Of a DNA stretch of 64,000 nt, positions 28,442 to 38,642 are shown piece by piece. The position numbers and the translations under genes were made by a program. The first letter of the stretch is position 1; each line of letters starts with the position of its first letter. The notes beneath the pieces were generated by a model, which saw only the letters and a list, made by a program, of their open reading frames with translations, ran no database searches and was not told the DNA's origin. The stretch spans positions 18,249-82,248 of the forward strand of contig JAGWPW010000045.1 of the NCBI GenBank assembly GCA_028870315.1. The letters are read 5' to 3'. The stretch comes from Sphingomonadales bacterium (GTDB lineage Bacteria > Pseudomonadota > Alphaproteobacteria > Sphingomonadales > Sphingomonadaceae).

Positions 28442-29230
28442 ATGACCGACGATCGTGCCGTTCTCACCCGCCGCGCGGGCGCTGTCACCTGGGTGACGCT
28501 CAACCGGCCGGCGGCGATGAACGCCATCACCCGGCCGATGCATGACGAACTGGAAGCCGCCTTCAATGCCTTCGCCGACGATCCGGAGCAGCGCGTCTGC
28601 GTCGTCACCGGCGCCGGCGACAAGGCGTTCTGTGCCGGATCGGACATCCGCGATGCGGTGGCCCACGGGCTGCCGGTCGATTACCCGCCGCACGGCTATG
28701 CCGGGCTTGCCGAGCGGTTCGATTGCCCCAAGCCGTTCATCGCCATGGTCAACGGCCTCGCGCTCGGCGGCGGGTTCGAACTGGCGCTGGCCTGTGATCT
28801 CGTCATCGCCGCCGATCATGCCCAGTTCGGGCTGCCCGAGCCGGTGATCGGCGCGGTGGCGCTAGGTGGCGGGCTGCACCGGATCGTGCGGCAACTGCCG
28901 CTCAAGCTCGCCATGGGGCTCATCCTGTCGAGCCGACGGATGCCGGTTGCCGAGGCGGCGGCGCTGGGACTGGTCAATGAGGTGGTGCCCGCCGCCGGGC
29001 TCGAAGCCGCGGTGCGGCGCTGGTGCGAAGACCTGCTGCGCGCCGCGCCGCTCGCGCTTCAGGCCTCGAAGGCGACCGCGCTTGCCGGGCTCGATGCGGC
29101 TGGCATCGAGGCGGCGATGGCGGCGCAGCGCGAATTGCCGATCTTCAAGGCGTGGCGCGCCAGCGCCGACCTTGTCGAAGGTTTCACCGCCTTTTCCGAA
29201 AAGCGCCCGCCGCGCTGGACCGGGCGGTGA
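28442..29230 (+). CDS. enoyl-CoA hydratase/isomerase family protein
   Basis: VTLNRPAAMNAITRPM, VVTGAGDKAFCAGSDIRDA, AMVNGLALGGGFELALACDLVIAADHAQFGLPE. Confidence 0.93.
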   Translation: MTDDRAVLTRRAGAVTWVTLNRPAAMNAITRPMHDELEAAFNAFADDPEQRVCVVTGAGDKAFCAGSDIRDAVAHGLPVDYPPHGYAGLAERFDCPKPFIAMVNGLALGGGFELALACDLVIAADHAQFGLPEPVIGAVALGGGLHRIVRQLPLKLAMGLILSSRRMPVAEAAALGLVNEVVPAAGLEAAVRRWCEDLLRAAPLALQASKATALAGLDAAGIEAAMAAQRELPIFKAWRASADLVEGFTAFSEKRPPRWTGR

Positions 29231-29240
29231 GCGCCGGCGC

Positions 29241-29771
29241 TCAGCCGCGCGGCCCCCGCTGGAACAGGCGCTGGCCGCATACCTCGTAGCTGGGATCGAC
29301 CGGGCTCGATCCCAAGAGGCCATCGCCCGAAAACGGCCGGGTGATGTGCATGTCATAGGTCACGACACGCTTTGAAAAACGCCACTTGCCATCGGCTTCG
29401 CGGCGGTAATTGTCGATATAGCGCACCGCCATCCAGTCCTCGATGAATTGCCCGAGGTTCTGGCGATCGGGGATGTAATGCCAGGCGAGGGCATAGACCT
29501 CGCCATTGCCGACATCGCCCTCGACGCTGATAAGATGGTTGCAGACATGGTGGCCGCTGTATTTCATGTGCGGCAGCGAAGCGGCGATGAATTCGCAATA
29601 TTTGTCGGCCGGGCCATCGAAGCTGGTGCCATGGGTGTCGGTCGCATCGGCGGTGTAGAGATCGCGCAGCAATGCGACGTCCTTGCGGTCGATCGCGCGC
29701 GAATAGAGCAGCACCAGCTCGCGGATTGCCTCTTTCGCAAGCAGCTGACGCAGGCTTTCGGCATCGGTCAT
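29241..29771 (-). CDS. nuclear transport factor 2 / SnoaL-like family protein
   Basis: AKEAIRELVLLYSRAIDRKDVALLRDLYTADATDTHG...WAVRYIDNYRREADGKWRFSKRVVTYD (Bile-acid-dehydratase/SnoaL_4-like). Confidence 0.82.
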   Translation of the reverse strand: MTDAESLRQLLAKEAIRELVLLYSRAIDRKDVALLRDLYTADATDTHGTSFDGPADKYCEFIAASLPHMKYSGHHVCNHLISVEGDVGNGEVYALAWHYIPDRQNLGQFIEDWMAVRYIDNYRREADGKWRFSKRVVTYDMHITRPFSGDGLLGSSPVDPSYEVCGQRLFQRGPRG

Positions 29772-29808
29772 GGCAAATCTCCAAAGGGACGGGGTGGCGG
29801 GCGCGGGT

Positions 29809-30633
29809 TCAGGGCCGGCCGGCAAGAAGCGCGCGGGCCTTTTCAAGCGCGGCCGCGAGCAGCGGTTCGAGCGCCTCGCCCGCCTCGGCGCGCGCGAGCA
29901 AGGGGAGTTCGAGCCCGATCGGGCAGGCGGCGGGCAGCGCGGCGACGAAGCCGGCAAGCGGCAGCACCCCTTCGCCCGGCACCGGCCGGTTGCAGCGCGC
30001 ATCCTCGTAATAGCCCTCGTAAAGCCCGGCGGCGCGCGCATCGCAGAGCTGCGCGTAATGGATGCGGTGCGCGGGCGCGGCGGCAAGCTCTGCGGGTTGC
30101 GCGCCGCTGGCGAAGAAATGCATGGCATCGACCAGCACCCCGGCATCGTCCACCCCGGCCTCGTCGAGGAAGGCGAGCGTCTGGCCAAGGCTGGCGAGCG
30201 GCATTCCGGGCATGAATTCGATGGTGACGGGCAGGCGGTGCGCGCGGGCGAGCGCGGCGAAGGCGCGGAACTCGGCGATCGCGCGGGTACGGTCGGCTTC
30301 GATCACGACGACATTCAGACGCGCCGCACCCAGATCGGCCATCATCGCGACGTCGCCCGCCGCATCGGCGATGGCGCGGCCGGGCATGATGAGGAAGCCT
30401 TCGCCCAGCGCGACGCTGACCCCGTTTTGCACCAGCGCGCGGCCGAGTTCGGCGCAAAGCGCGGGCTGGTCGCGCAACGTCCAGCCTGCCGCGCCCGCCA
30501 GCGGGCCGACGATCGGCTGCGGCGCGAGGCCGATCGCCGTGCAGCCGAGCCGCGCCGCCAGTTCCACGAAATCGGCGGGCGCCATGCCAAGGCCGCTGAT
30601 GAATTCAAGACCGATGCTTCTTGCCACTGTCAT
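29809..30633 (-). CDS. sugar phosphate isomerase/epimerase family TIM-barrel protein
   Basis: SIGLEFISGLGMAPADFVELAARLGCTAIGL...LPVTIEFMPGMP...AGVLVDAMHFFASGAQPAEL...IHYAQLCDA (AP-endonuclease 2 family). Confidence 0.82.
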   Translation of the reverse strand: MTVARSIGLEFISGLGMAPADFVELAARLGCTAIGLAPQPIVGPLAGAAGWTLRDQPALCAELGRALVQNGVSVALGEGFLIMPGRAIADAAGDVAMMADLGAARLNVVVIEADRTRAIAEFRAFAALARAHRLPVTIEFMPGMPLASLGQTLAFLDEAGVDDAGVLVDAMHFFASGAQPAELAAAPAHRIHYAQLCDARAAGLYEGYYEDARCNRPVPGEGVLPLAGFVAALPAACPIGLELPLLARAEAGEALEPLLAAALEKARALLAGRP

Positions 30634-30637
30634 ATCC

Positions 30638-31884
30638 TCACTCGGGAGAAATGCGCGCATCGAACCGCGGATAAGGGCCAAGGCCGGCCATCATCGCCGA
30701 GCCCGCCAGCACCACCGGGATCGCGACGATCAGCAGTGCGCGATAGCTGCCGGTGACGTCGAACACATGCCCGGCGATGATCGGCCCGATCCCCGAGCCC
30801 AGCATCAGCAGGCTGCCGATCGTCCCGTAGATCTTGCCGAAATGGCGCAGGCCCGCATAGCGGCTGGTGAGATAGGTCATCACCTGCAACCCCGCGCCGG
30901 CCGAATAGCCCAGCGCCAGCACCGCGAGCAGCGCGTTCAGCGGCGCCTGCGCGGCGACCAACAGCAGCGCATAGGCGACCGCCTGAAGCGCGTAGCTCGA
31001 AAAGGCGATCCAGCCGCCCGCGAAGCGATCGAGCAGCCAGCCGGTGACGATCTTGCCGGCGATGCCCGCGATCCCCTGCGCAATGAGGATGCGGCTCGCC
31101 GTGCCGCGGCTGAGGCCGGTGCCGACCAGCACCTCGAACAGATGCACGGTGAGCCCGGCGCCGGCGAGCGCCATCACCATATTGGCAAGCCCGATGCGCC
31201 AGATCGCAAGGCTGCGCCATGCCTCGGCAAGGCTGAGCCCGGGCAGCCGCGACAGGTCGGCCGCGGGGGTTGCGGGGTTGCGGCGGCCGAGTTCGCGCGC
31301 GTCGAAGAAGCAGAAGATCACCAGCACCAGCGTCGATCCGCCCCATCCCAGCGCGATTGCCCGATAGGCGAAGCGCCAGCCATGCCCTGCGATCAGCCAG
31401 TTGCCGATGAGCGGCGCCAGCGATTGCGCCACCGCCGAGCCCGAGAGCACCATGGCGAGCGCCAGCCCGCGGCTGCGGGTGAACAGGCTGGTGATCGCCG
31501 CGCCCCATACCGTCGTCTTTACCAGCACCGCGGCGAGCGACAGCAAGCTCCACAAGGTGAACCACAGCGCGATGCGGCCATCGTTCAGGCTGAACGCGCC
31601 GAAGGCCAGCGTCGATGCCACCGTTCCCCAGATCGCGATCCGCCGCGTGCCGATGACGTCGATCAGCGCGCCGATGAACGGCCCGAGCAGCACCGGCGCT
31701 GTCGCATAGATCGTGTAGCCGATCGAGATATCGGCGCGCGACCAGTGGAACGCCTGCTGGATCGGCTCGATGAACACCCCGAAGGAATAGGTGAACATCG
31801 AATAGAACGACATGCCGGCCAGCGCGGCCACCACCTTGGGCCAATGCGCTGCCCATTCCGCGCCGGGCCGGGGTGCGGCGGGGT

Positions 31885-31909
<25 letters not shown>
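30638..31909 (-). CDS. MFS transporter
   Basis: Multiple hydrophobic segments; FSYSFGVFIEPIQQAFHWSRADISIGYTI-type N-terminus; ILIAQGIAGIAGKIVTGWLLDRFAGG. Confidence 0.9.
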
Positions 31910-32735
<826 letters not shown>

Positions 32736-32739
<4 letters not shown>

Positions 32740-33317
32740 CGCTCTCTCCACAGCCCCGCGGCGAAACGCAGATCCTCGGGCACATCGACATCGCGCGCGA
32801 GCCCCGGGGTCGAAATCACCTCGATATCGAGCCCCAGCCGAAACGCTTCGGCATCATGCGCGGCGAAGCTGCCTGTGCCATAGGCAAATGTGAAGCCCCC
32901 CGCCGCCGGCAGCGGCAGCGACAGGCCATTGGTCCCGGTGCCATGCCGATCAGGCGCGATGCCCACCCCTGCCACCTGCGCCAGCGCCTCGATGTCGCGA
33001 GGAACCAGCCGCGGCAGGTCTCCCGCCACGATCACCACCCGCGTCGCACCCGCTGCCGCCGCCGCCGCCACCCCCGCCGCCAGTGCCGCATTGAGCCCGC
33101 CGCCGGGATCGGCGATGGCAATGATATCGCCGTGGCGTGCCCGCGCGGGGCCGATGATCGCGATGTGATCGATCCCCCGCGCGGCGCGGGCCGCGTCCTC
33201 GACATGATCGAGCATCGCGGCGACGAGGCGTTCGCGCGCGGCGGCGTCGAGCACGCCGGCAAGGCGCAGCTTGGCCTTGCCCGCGGGTTTGGCGGGAATG
33301 ATCGCCCAGACGCTCAT
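32736..33317 (-). CDS. cofC: 2-phospho-L-lactate (or 3-PG/PEP) guanylyltransferase, F420 biosynthesis
   Basis: MSVWAIIPAKPAGKAKLRLAGVLDAAARERLVAAMLDHVEDAA, VVIVAGDLPRLVPRDIEAL, APDRHGTGTNGLSLP (CofC signature DR.GTGTN). Confidence 0.92.
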
Positions 33318-33327
33318 CCGCGGCGTT

Positions 33328-33990
33328 TCAGGCGATGGGCGGCGCCTTGGCAAGCCCGGTGAAGCGAATCCCCGCGCCGTCCGCGCCATAGGTCTTGTTC
33401 ATGTAGATGAGGATCGAGGTCAGTGCTTCGGCCGCCGCCGAATTGGCGAGCGCGCCGCCCGAAAGGCCGCGCAGCGCCATGTCCTGCGCGAGGCCGATCA
33501 CCACATTGCGCGCCTCGACGTCATCGGAAAACACCAGCACGTCGCAATCGACGCGCGCGTCGGTATCAAGGATATGCGCAGCCACGCTGTGGAAGGCGGT
33601 GACGAAGCGCACGCCCTCGCCGAGCAGCGCTTTGGCTTCGAGCGCGGCCGAACCGGCGGCGGGAAGCTGGACGCGCATCACCCTGGGCGGGACCAGCGGC
33701 ACGGTGGTATCGACGAGGATCGCCTCGCCGATATGCGGTGCGATCTCGGCGAGCGTTGCCGCCTGCGCGGCATAGGGAACGGTGACGATCAGCACGTCCT
33801 GCCCGGCGGCGATTGCCGCATTGGCGCCGCTGGCGACGATGACCCCGTCGCCGGCGAGCTCGCCGGCGACGGTCGCGGCCTTGTCGGCGGTGCGCGAACC
33901 CAGGGTGACCTCGTGCCCCGCCCCGGCCAGCCGGCGGGCGATAGCCTTGCCCAGATGCCCGGTGCCGCCGATGACGCCGATCCTTGCCAT
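33328..33990 (-). CDS. npdG: NADPH-dependent F420 reductase
   Basis: MARIGVIGGTGHLGKAIARRLAGAGHEVTLGSRTADKA...GEGVRFVTAFHSVAAHILDTDARVDCDVLVFSDD...YGADGAGIRFTGL. Confidence 0.88.
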   Translation of the reverse strand: MARIGVIGGTGHLGKAIARRLAGAGHEVTLGSRTADKAATVAGELAGDGVIVASGANAAIAAGQDVLIVTVPYAAQAATLAEIAPHIGEAILVDTTVPLVPPRVMRVQLPAAGSAALEAKALLGEGVRFVTAFHSVAAHILDTDARVDCDVLVFSDDVEARNVVIGLAQDMALRGLSGGALANSAAAEALTSILIYMNKTYGADGAGIRFTGLAKAPPIA

Positions 33991-34096
33991 ATGTTGCCCT
34001 TCCCTTCGCCGTTTCGCGTGCTCATTGCCGATCGCGGCGCGTTCGGATAGGCGCATTCTTGCGGAATCGGCGGGGCGATGAGCGAAGGGCGCATGG

Positions 34097-34876
34097 ATGC
34101 AGGCGGAATTGCGGGTGATCGCGCTTTCGGGCTTGCCGTTATTTGTCCCCGGGATGGATATTGCCTGTGCGATCATCGCCGCTGCCGCGCGGCAGGGCGA
34201 GCCGATCGGCGCCACCGACGCGGTGGTGGTCGCGCAGAAGATCGTCTCCAAGGTCGAGGGGCGACGGGTGGCGCTCGCCGATGTCGCGGTGCGCGCGGAC
34301 GGCGCCGCGCTCGCGGCGCGCAGCGGACGGCCGGCGCCGCTCGTGCAGCTGATCTGCGATGAAAGCAGCGCGATCCTGCGCGCAAGCCCGGCGGTGATCG
34401 TGACGCGGCACAGAAGCGGGCATGTGCTGGCCAACGCCGGGATCGATGCCTCGAACGTGGGCGGCAATTCGGGGGGCGGCGAGGACGCGCATGTGTTGTT
34501 GTGGCCGCGCGATCCCGACGCCAGCGCAAGGGCGCTGCGCGCCGCGCTGGGGCCGGCCGGCCGGCCGGCGGTGGTCATCGCCGACAGCCTGGGGCGGGCA
34601 TGGCGCATGGGCACGCTTGGCACCGCGATCGGCTGCGCGGGGCTGGCGGCGCTTCACGACCGGCGCGGCGAAGAGGACCTGTTCGGGCGCCCGCTTCAGG
34701 CAACCGTGGTCGCCGTCGCCGATGCGATCGCGGCAGCGGCGGTTCTTGCCATGGGCGAGGGCGATGAGGGCACGCCGGTCGCGATCGTGCGCGGCGTGGG
34801 GCGCTGGATCGCGCCCGAGGATGGCCCGGGCGCGACCGCCGGCCTGCGCCCGGCTGCCGAGGATCTGTTCCTGTGA
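34097..34876 (+). CDS. cofE: coenzyme F420-0:L-glutamate ligase (single-domain CofE)
   Basis: VIALSGLPLFVPGMDIACAI, VVVAQKIVSKVEGR, VLANAGIDASNVGG, VIADSLGRAWRMGTLGTAIGCAGLAAL. Confidence 0.93.
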   Translation: MQAELRVIALSGLPLFVPGMDIACAIIAAAARQGEPIGATDAVVVAQKIVSKVEGRRVALADVAVRADGAALAARSGRPAPLVQLICDESSAILRASPAVIVTRHRSGHVLANAGIDASNVGGNSGGGEDAHVLLWPRDPDASARALRAALGPAGRPAVVIADSLGRAWRMGTLGTAIGCAGLAALHDRRGEEDLFGRPLQATVVAVADAIAAAAVLAMGEGDEGTPVAIVRGVGRWIAPEDGPGATAGLRPAAEDLFL

Positions 34877-35811
34877 GCCACGTGCTTGCGCTGTCGGGCG
34901 GGGTCGGTGGCGCCAAGCTCGCCGCCGGGCTGGCCGCGGTGCTGCCGCCCGAGCGGCTCACCATCATCGTCAACACCGGCGATGATTTCGAGCATCTCGG
35001 GCTCACCATCTGCCCCGACATCGATTCGGTGGTCTATGCGCTTGCCGGGCTCAACGATCGCGTGCGCGGCTGGGGGGTGGCCGAGGAAAGCTGGCAGGCG
35101 ATGGCGATGCTGCGCCGGCTGGGCGAGGCCGACTGGTTCAATCTCGGCGACCGCGACATGGCGATGCATATCGCGCGCAGCTGGCGCCTGCGGGCAGGCG
35201 AGACGCTGTCCGCGGTGACCGCGCGGCTGACGCGGGCGCTTGGCATCGGCGCTTGCGTCGCGCCGATGAGCGATGCGCGGCTTGCGACGCTGATCGAGAC
35301 CGACGCCGGGACGATGGATTTCCAGCGCTGGTTCGTCGGCGAGCAATGCCGGCCGGTGGCAAGGGCGATCCGCTTCGCAGGCGCAGGGGCGCCGCCCTCG
35401 CCGGCCTTCGCCGGGGCGCTGGCGCGGCCCGACCTCGGCGCGATCATCGTCTGTCCGTCGAACCCCTTTCTTTCGGTCGATCCGATTCTCGCGCTCGGCG
35501 GGGTGCGCGATGCGCTTGCGTCCCGGCGGGTTCCGGTGCTCGCGGTCTCGCCGCTGATCGGCGGTGCGGCGGTCAAGGGTCCGCTCGACAAGCTGCTTGC
35601 CGAACGCGGCGCGGGCACCGGCAATGCCGCGATCGCCGGGCATTATGCCGGGCTGATCGACCATCTCGTCATCGACCGCCAGGACGATCCCGATGCCGGG
35701 GGATTGCGCGCGTCGGGGCTTTTTGTGACAGTCACCCAAACGCTGATGCACGCGCCCGGGGATCAGGCGCGGCTTGCGCGCGAAATCCTGAAGGCATTGG
35801 CTATCCCATGA
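34873..35811 (+). CDS. cofD: 2-phospho-L-lactate transferase
   Basis: VLALSGGVGGAKLAAGLAAVLPPERLTIIVNTGDDFEHLGLTICPDIDSVVYALAGL, FNLGDRDMAMHIAR; GTGA overlap with cofE. Confidence 0.96.
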   Translation: MSHVLALSGGVGGAKLAAGLAAVLPPERLTIIVNTGDDFEHLGLTICPDIDSVVYALAGLNDRVRGWGVAEESWQAMAMLRRLGEADWFNLGDRDMAMHIARSWRLRAGETLSAVTARLTRALGIGACVAPMSDARLATLIETDAGTMDFQRWFVGEQCRPVARAIRFAGAGAPPSPAFAGALARPDLGAIIVCPSNPFLSVDPILALGGVRDALASRRVPVLAVSPLIGGAAVKGPLDKLLAERGAGTGNAAIAGHYAGLIDHLVIDRQDDPDAGGLRASGLFVTVTQTLMHAPGDQARLAREILKALAIP

Positions 35812-38147
35812 CAGACGTACAGCTCATCGATCGCCTGCTTCGCACTCCGCTTGGCGAGGTGCTGGCCGAGGCGCGCGAGCGGCGCGACGCGCGCGGGCCA
35901 CAACGTCTCACCTGGTCGCGCAAGGTGTTCATTCCGCTGAGCCGGCTTTGCGCCGATGTCTGCCATTACTGCACGTTCGCGACCACGCCCGCGCAGCTTC
36001 CCGCCGCCTATCTCTCGCCCGACGAGGTGCTGGAGATCGCTCGCGCCGGGCAGGCGGCGGGCTGCAAGGAGGCGCTGTTCACCCTCGGCGATGCGCCCGA
36101 GCGGCGCTATGGCGCGGCACGCGAGTGGCTGGCGCGCGCGGGCTTTGCCCGCACCATCGATTATGTGCGCCATTGCGCCGAACTGGTGCTGCGCGAGACC
36201 GGGCTTCTGCCGCACGTCAACGCCGGGCTGATGGACGAGGGCGATTACCGCGCGCTCAAGCCCTTTGCCGCTTCCTGCGGGCTGATGCTCGAATCCGCCT
36301 CGGCGCGGCTGTGCGCGAAGGGCGGGGCGCATTTCGGTTCGCCCGACAAGGAGCCGGCGCTGCGGCTTGGCTCGATCGCGGCGGCCGGGCGCGCGGCGAT
36401 GCCGATGACGAGCGGCATCCTTGTCGGTATCGGCGAGACGGCGAAGGAGCGGATCGAGGCGCTGATCGCGCTGCGCGATCTCCATGCCGAAGGCGGCCAT
36501 CTCCAGGAGGTGATCGTCCAGAATTTCGCCCCCAAGCCGGGGACGAAGATGGCCGCCGCCCCCGAAAGCGCCGAGGCCGATTTCCTGCGCGCGGTGGCCG
36601 CGGCGCGGATCGTGCTGCCCGATGCGGTCTCGGTGCAGGCGCCGCCCAATCTCAACGACGAACGTCTTGCCGAACTGATCGATGCCGGGATCGACGATTG
36701 GGGCGGCATCTCGCCGGTGACGATGGACCATGTCAATCCCGAGGCACCCTGGCCCGAGGTGGCGCGGCTCGCGGCGATCTGCGCGGCAAGGGGCCGGCCG
36801 CTGGTCGAGCGGCTGACCGCCTATCCGCGCTTCGTTCAGGATGACGCCTGGATCGATCCCGCGCTTCGTCCGGCCGTGCTGCGGCTTGCCGACAGCGAAG
36901 GGCTGGCGCGCGAGGGCGACTGGAGCCCGGGGGTGGCAACGCCCGCGCCCGGGCGGGCCGGCGCGGTGCTGGGGGCGAGGCACGAAGGCCCGACCGCGCC
37001 TGCGCTCCATCGCCTGCTCGATCGCGCCGCCGGTGGCGCCGAACTGGCGCAAGACGAGATCGTCGCGCTGTTCGCGACACGCGGCGCGGCGGCGCAGGCG
37101 GTGGTCGTGGCGGCCGATGCGCTGCGCCGCGAGACGATGGGCGATGCCGTCACCTTCGTCGTCAACCGCAACATCAACTACACCAACATCTGCACCCATG
37201 CGTGCAGCTTCTGCGCCTTTTCCAAGACCTCGTCGAAGGCGGGCTTGCGCGACCGGCCCTATGACCTCGATCTTGCCGAAATCGCCGGCCGTGCGCGCGA
37301 GGCGCAGGCGCGCGGCGCGACCGAGGTATGCCTCCAGGGCGGCATCCATCCGCGTTATACCGGCGATACCTATGCCGCGATCCTTGGCGCGGTGAAGGAT
37401 GCCTGCCCCTCGCTTCACGTTCACGCCTTTTCGCCGCTGGAGGTTTCGCAGGGCGCGCGCACGCTCGGGGTTCCGGTCAGCGATTATCTCGCGCGATTGC
37501 GCGATCTCGGGCTCGGCTCGCTTCCCGGCACCGCCGCCGAAATCCTCGATGATGAAATTCGCGCGCGCATCTGCCCCGACAAGCTTTCGACCGCGGAATG
37601 GCTCGCTGTCGTCGGCAGCGCGCATCGCCTCGGCATCGCGACCACCGCGACGATCATGTTCGGCCATTGCGAGACGCCCCGGCACTGGGCGCGGCATCTC
37701 CTCGCGGTGCGGCGCCTGCAGGTCGAGACGGGCGGCTTCACCGAATTCGTGCCGCTGCCGTTCGTCCATATGGAAGCGCCGATGTATCGCCGCGGCGAGG
37801 CGCGCAAGGGGCCGACCTGGCGCGAGACGGTGCTGATGCATGCGGTGGCGCGCATCGTGCTCCATGGCCAGATCGGCTCGATGCAGGCGAGCTGGGTCAA
37901 GCTCGGGCTGGGCGGCGCCGCGACGATGCTCGGCGCCGGGGTCAACGATCTTGGCGGGGTGCTGATGAACGAAAGCATCAGCCGCGCCGCCGGCGCCGCG
38001 CATGGCCAGGACGTCACCGTCGCCGATCTTGCCGGGATCGCCGAAAGCGCCGGCCGCTCGCTGCGCCAGCGCAGCACACTTTACCGCGATCTTGGCGCGG
38101 TGGCCGAACCCGAGGCACGCGAGACCGATTTCGCCCTGCTGGTGTGA
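35808..38147 (+). CDS. fbiC: 7,8-didemethyl-8-hydroxy-5-deazariboflavin (Fo) synthase, CofG-CofH fusion
   Basis: Two radical-SAM CX3CX2C motifs: CADVCHYC (CofG half) and CTHACSFC (CofH half); PLPFVHMEAPMYRRGEARKGPTWRE; ATGA overlap with cofD. Confidence 0.97.
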   Translation: MTDVQLIDRLLRTPLGEVLAEARERRDARGPQRLTWSRKVFIPLSRLCADVCHYCTFATTPAQLPAAYLSPDEVLEIARAGQAAGCKEALFTLGDAPERRYGAAREWLARAGFARTIDYVRHCAELVLRETGLLPHVNAGLMDEGDYRALKPFAASCGLMLESASARLCAKGGAHFGSPDKEPALRLGSIAAAGRAAMPMTSGILVGIGETAKERIEALIALRDLHAEGGHLQEVIVQNFAPKPGTKMAAAPESAEADFLRAVAAARIVLPDAVSVQAPPNLNDERLAELIDAGIDDWGGISPVTMDHVNPEAPWPEVARLAAICAARGRPLVERLTAYPRFVQDDAWIDPALRPAVLRLADSEGLAREGDWSPGVATPAPGRAGAVLGARHEGPTAPALHRLLDRAAGGAELAQDEIVALFATRGAAAQAVVVAADALRRETMGDAVTFVVNRNINYTNICTHACSFCAFSKTSSKAGLRDRPYDLDLAEIAGRAREAQARGATEVCLQGGIHPRYTGDTYAAILGAVKDACPSLHVHAFSPLEVSQGARTLGVPVSDYLARLRDLGLGSLPGTAAEILDDEIRARICPDKLSTAEWLAVVGSAHRLGIATTATIMFGHCETPRHWARHLLAVRRLQVETGGFTEFVPLPFVHMEAPMYRRGEARKGPTWRETVLMHAVARIVLHGQIGSMQASWVKLGLGGAATMLGAGVNDLGGVLMNESISRAAGAAHGQDVTVADLAGIAESAGRSLRQRSTLYRDLGAVAEPEARETDFALLV

Positions 38148-38216
38148 ACGCCGGCTGGCGAAAGCGGCATGGTCGGCACGTCTGGCAAATCCCGCCATTC
38201 GCGCTAAACCGCTGCG

Positions 38217-38642
38217 ATGGATGACAGCGCGCGCCTGGCCGAAATCATCGCCGCGCATGCGGGCGAGGAAGGCGCGCTGCTGCCGATCCTCCACGATGTC
38301 CGGGCCGCCTTCGGCTGCATCGCGCGCGCGGCGCAGGCGGACATCGCCCAGGCGCTCAATCTGAGCCGCGCCGAGGTGCATGGCGTCATCGGCTTTTATC
38401 ACGACTTTACAGAAACGCCCGATCCGCGCCCGCTCGTCGAGCTGTGCCGTGCCGAAGCCTGCCAGGCACGCGGCGTCGAAGCGCTGGTTGCCGCGGCCGA
38501 GCGTGCGGCGGGAGCCCGCGTGCGCATCGGCAAGGTCTGGTGCCTTGGCCTGTGCAGTGTCGGCCCGAACGCGCGGATCGGCGATGATGTCCATGCGCGG
38601 CTCGACGAGGCGCGGCTCGTCGCGCTGGTGGCGGGCGCATGA
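38217..38642 (+). CDS. fdsG: NAD-dependent formate dehydrogenase gamma subunit (NuoE-like)
   Basis: LLPILHDVRAAFGCI, VIGFYHDFTETPDPRPLVELCRAEACQARG, CLGLCSVGPNARIGDDVHARL. Confidence 0.88.
   Translation: MDDSARLAEIIAAHAGEEGALLPILHDVRAAFGCIARAAQADIAQALNLSRAEVHGVIGFYHDFTETPDPRPLVELCRAEACQARGVEALVAAAERAAGARVRIGKVWCLGLCSVGPNARIGDDVHARLDEARLVALVAGA

Noticed and set aside
34550-34572. GGCC tandem tract (ggccggccggccggc) in cofE
   Set aside because: Codes for in-frame GPAGRPA of CofE; looks like GC bias rather than a functional repeat.
35763-38594. 943-aa minus-strand ORF
   Set aside because: Antisense to fbiC, which has intact radical-SAM motifs; no recognisable domain in the antisense frame.
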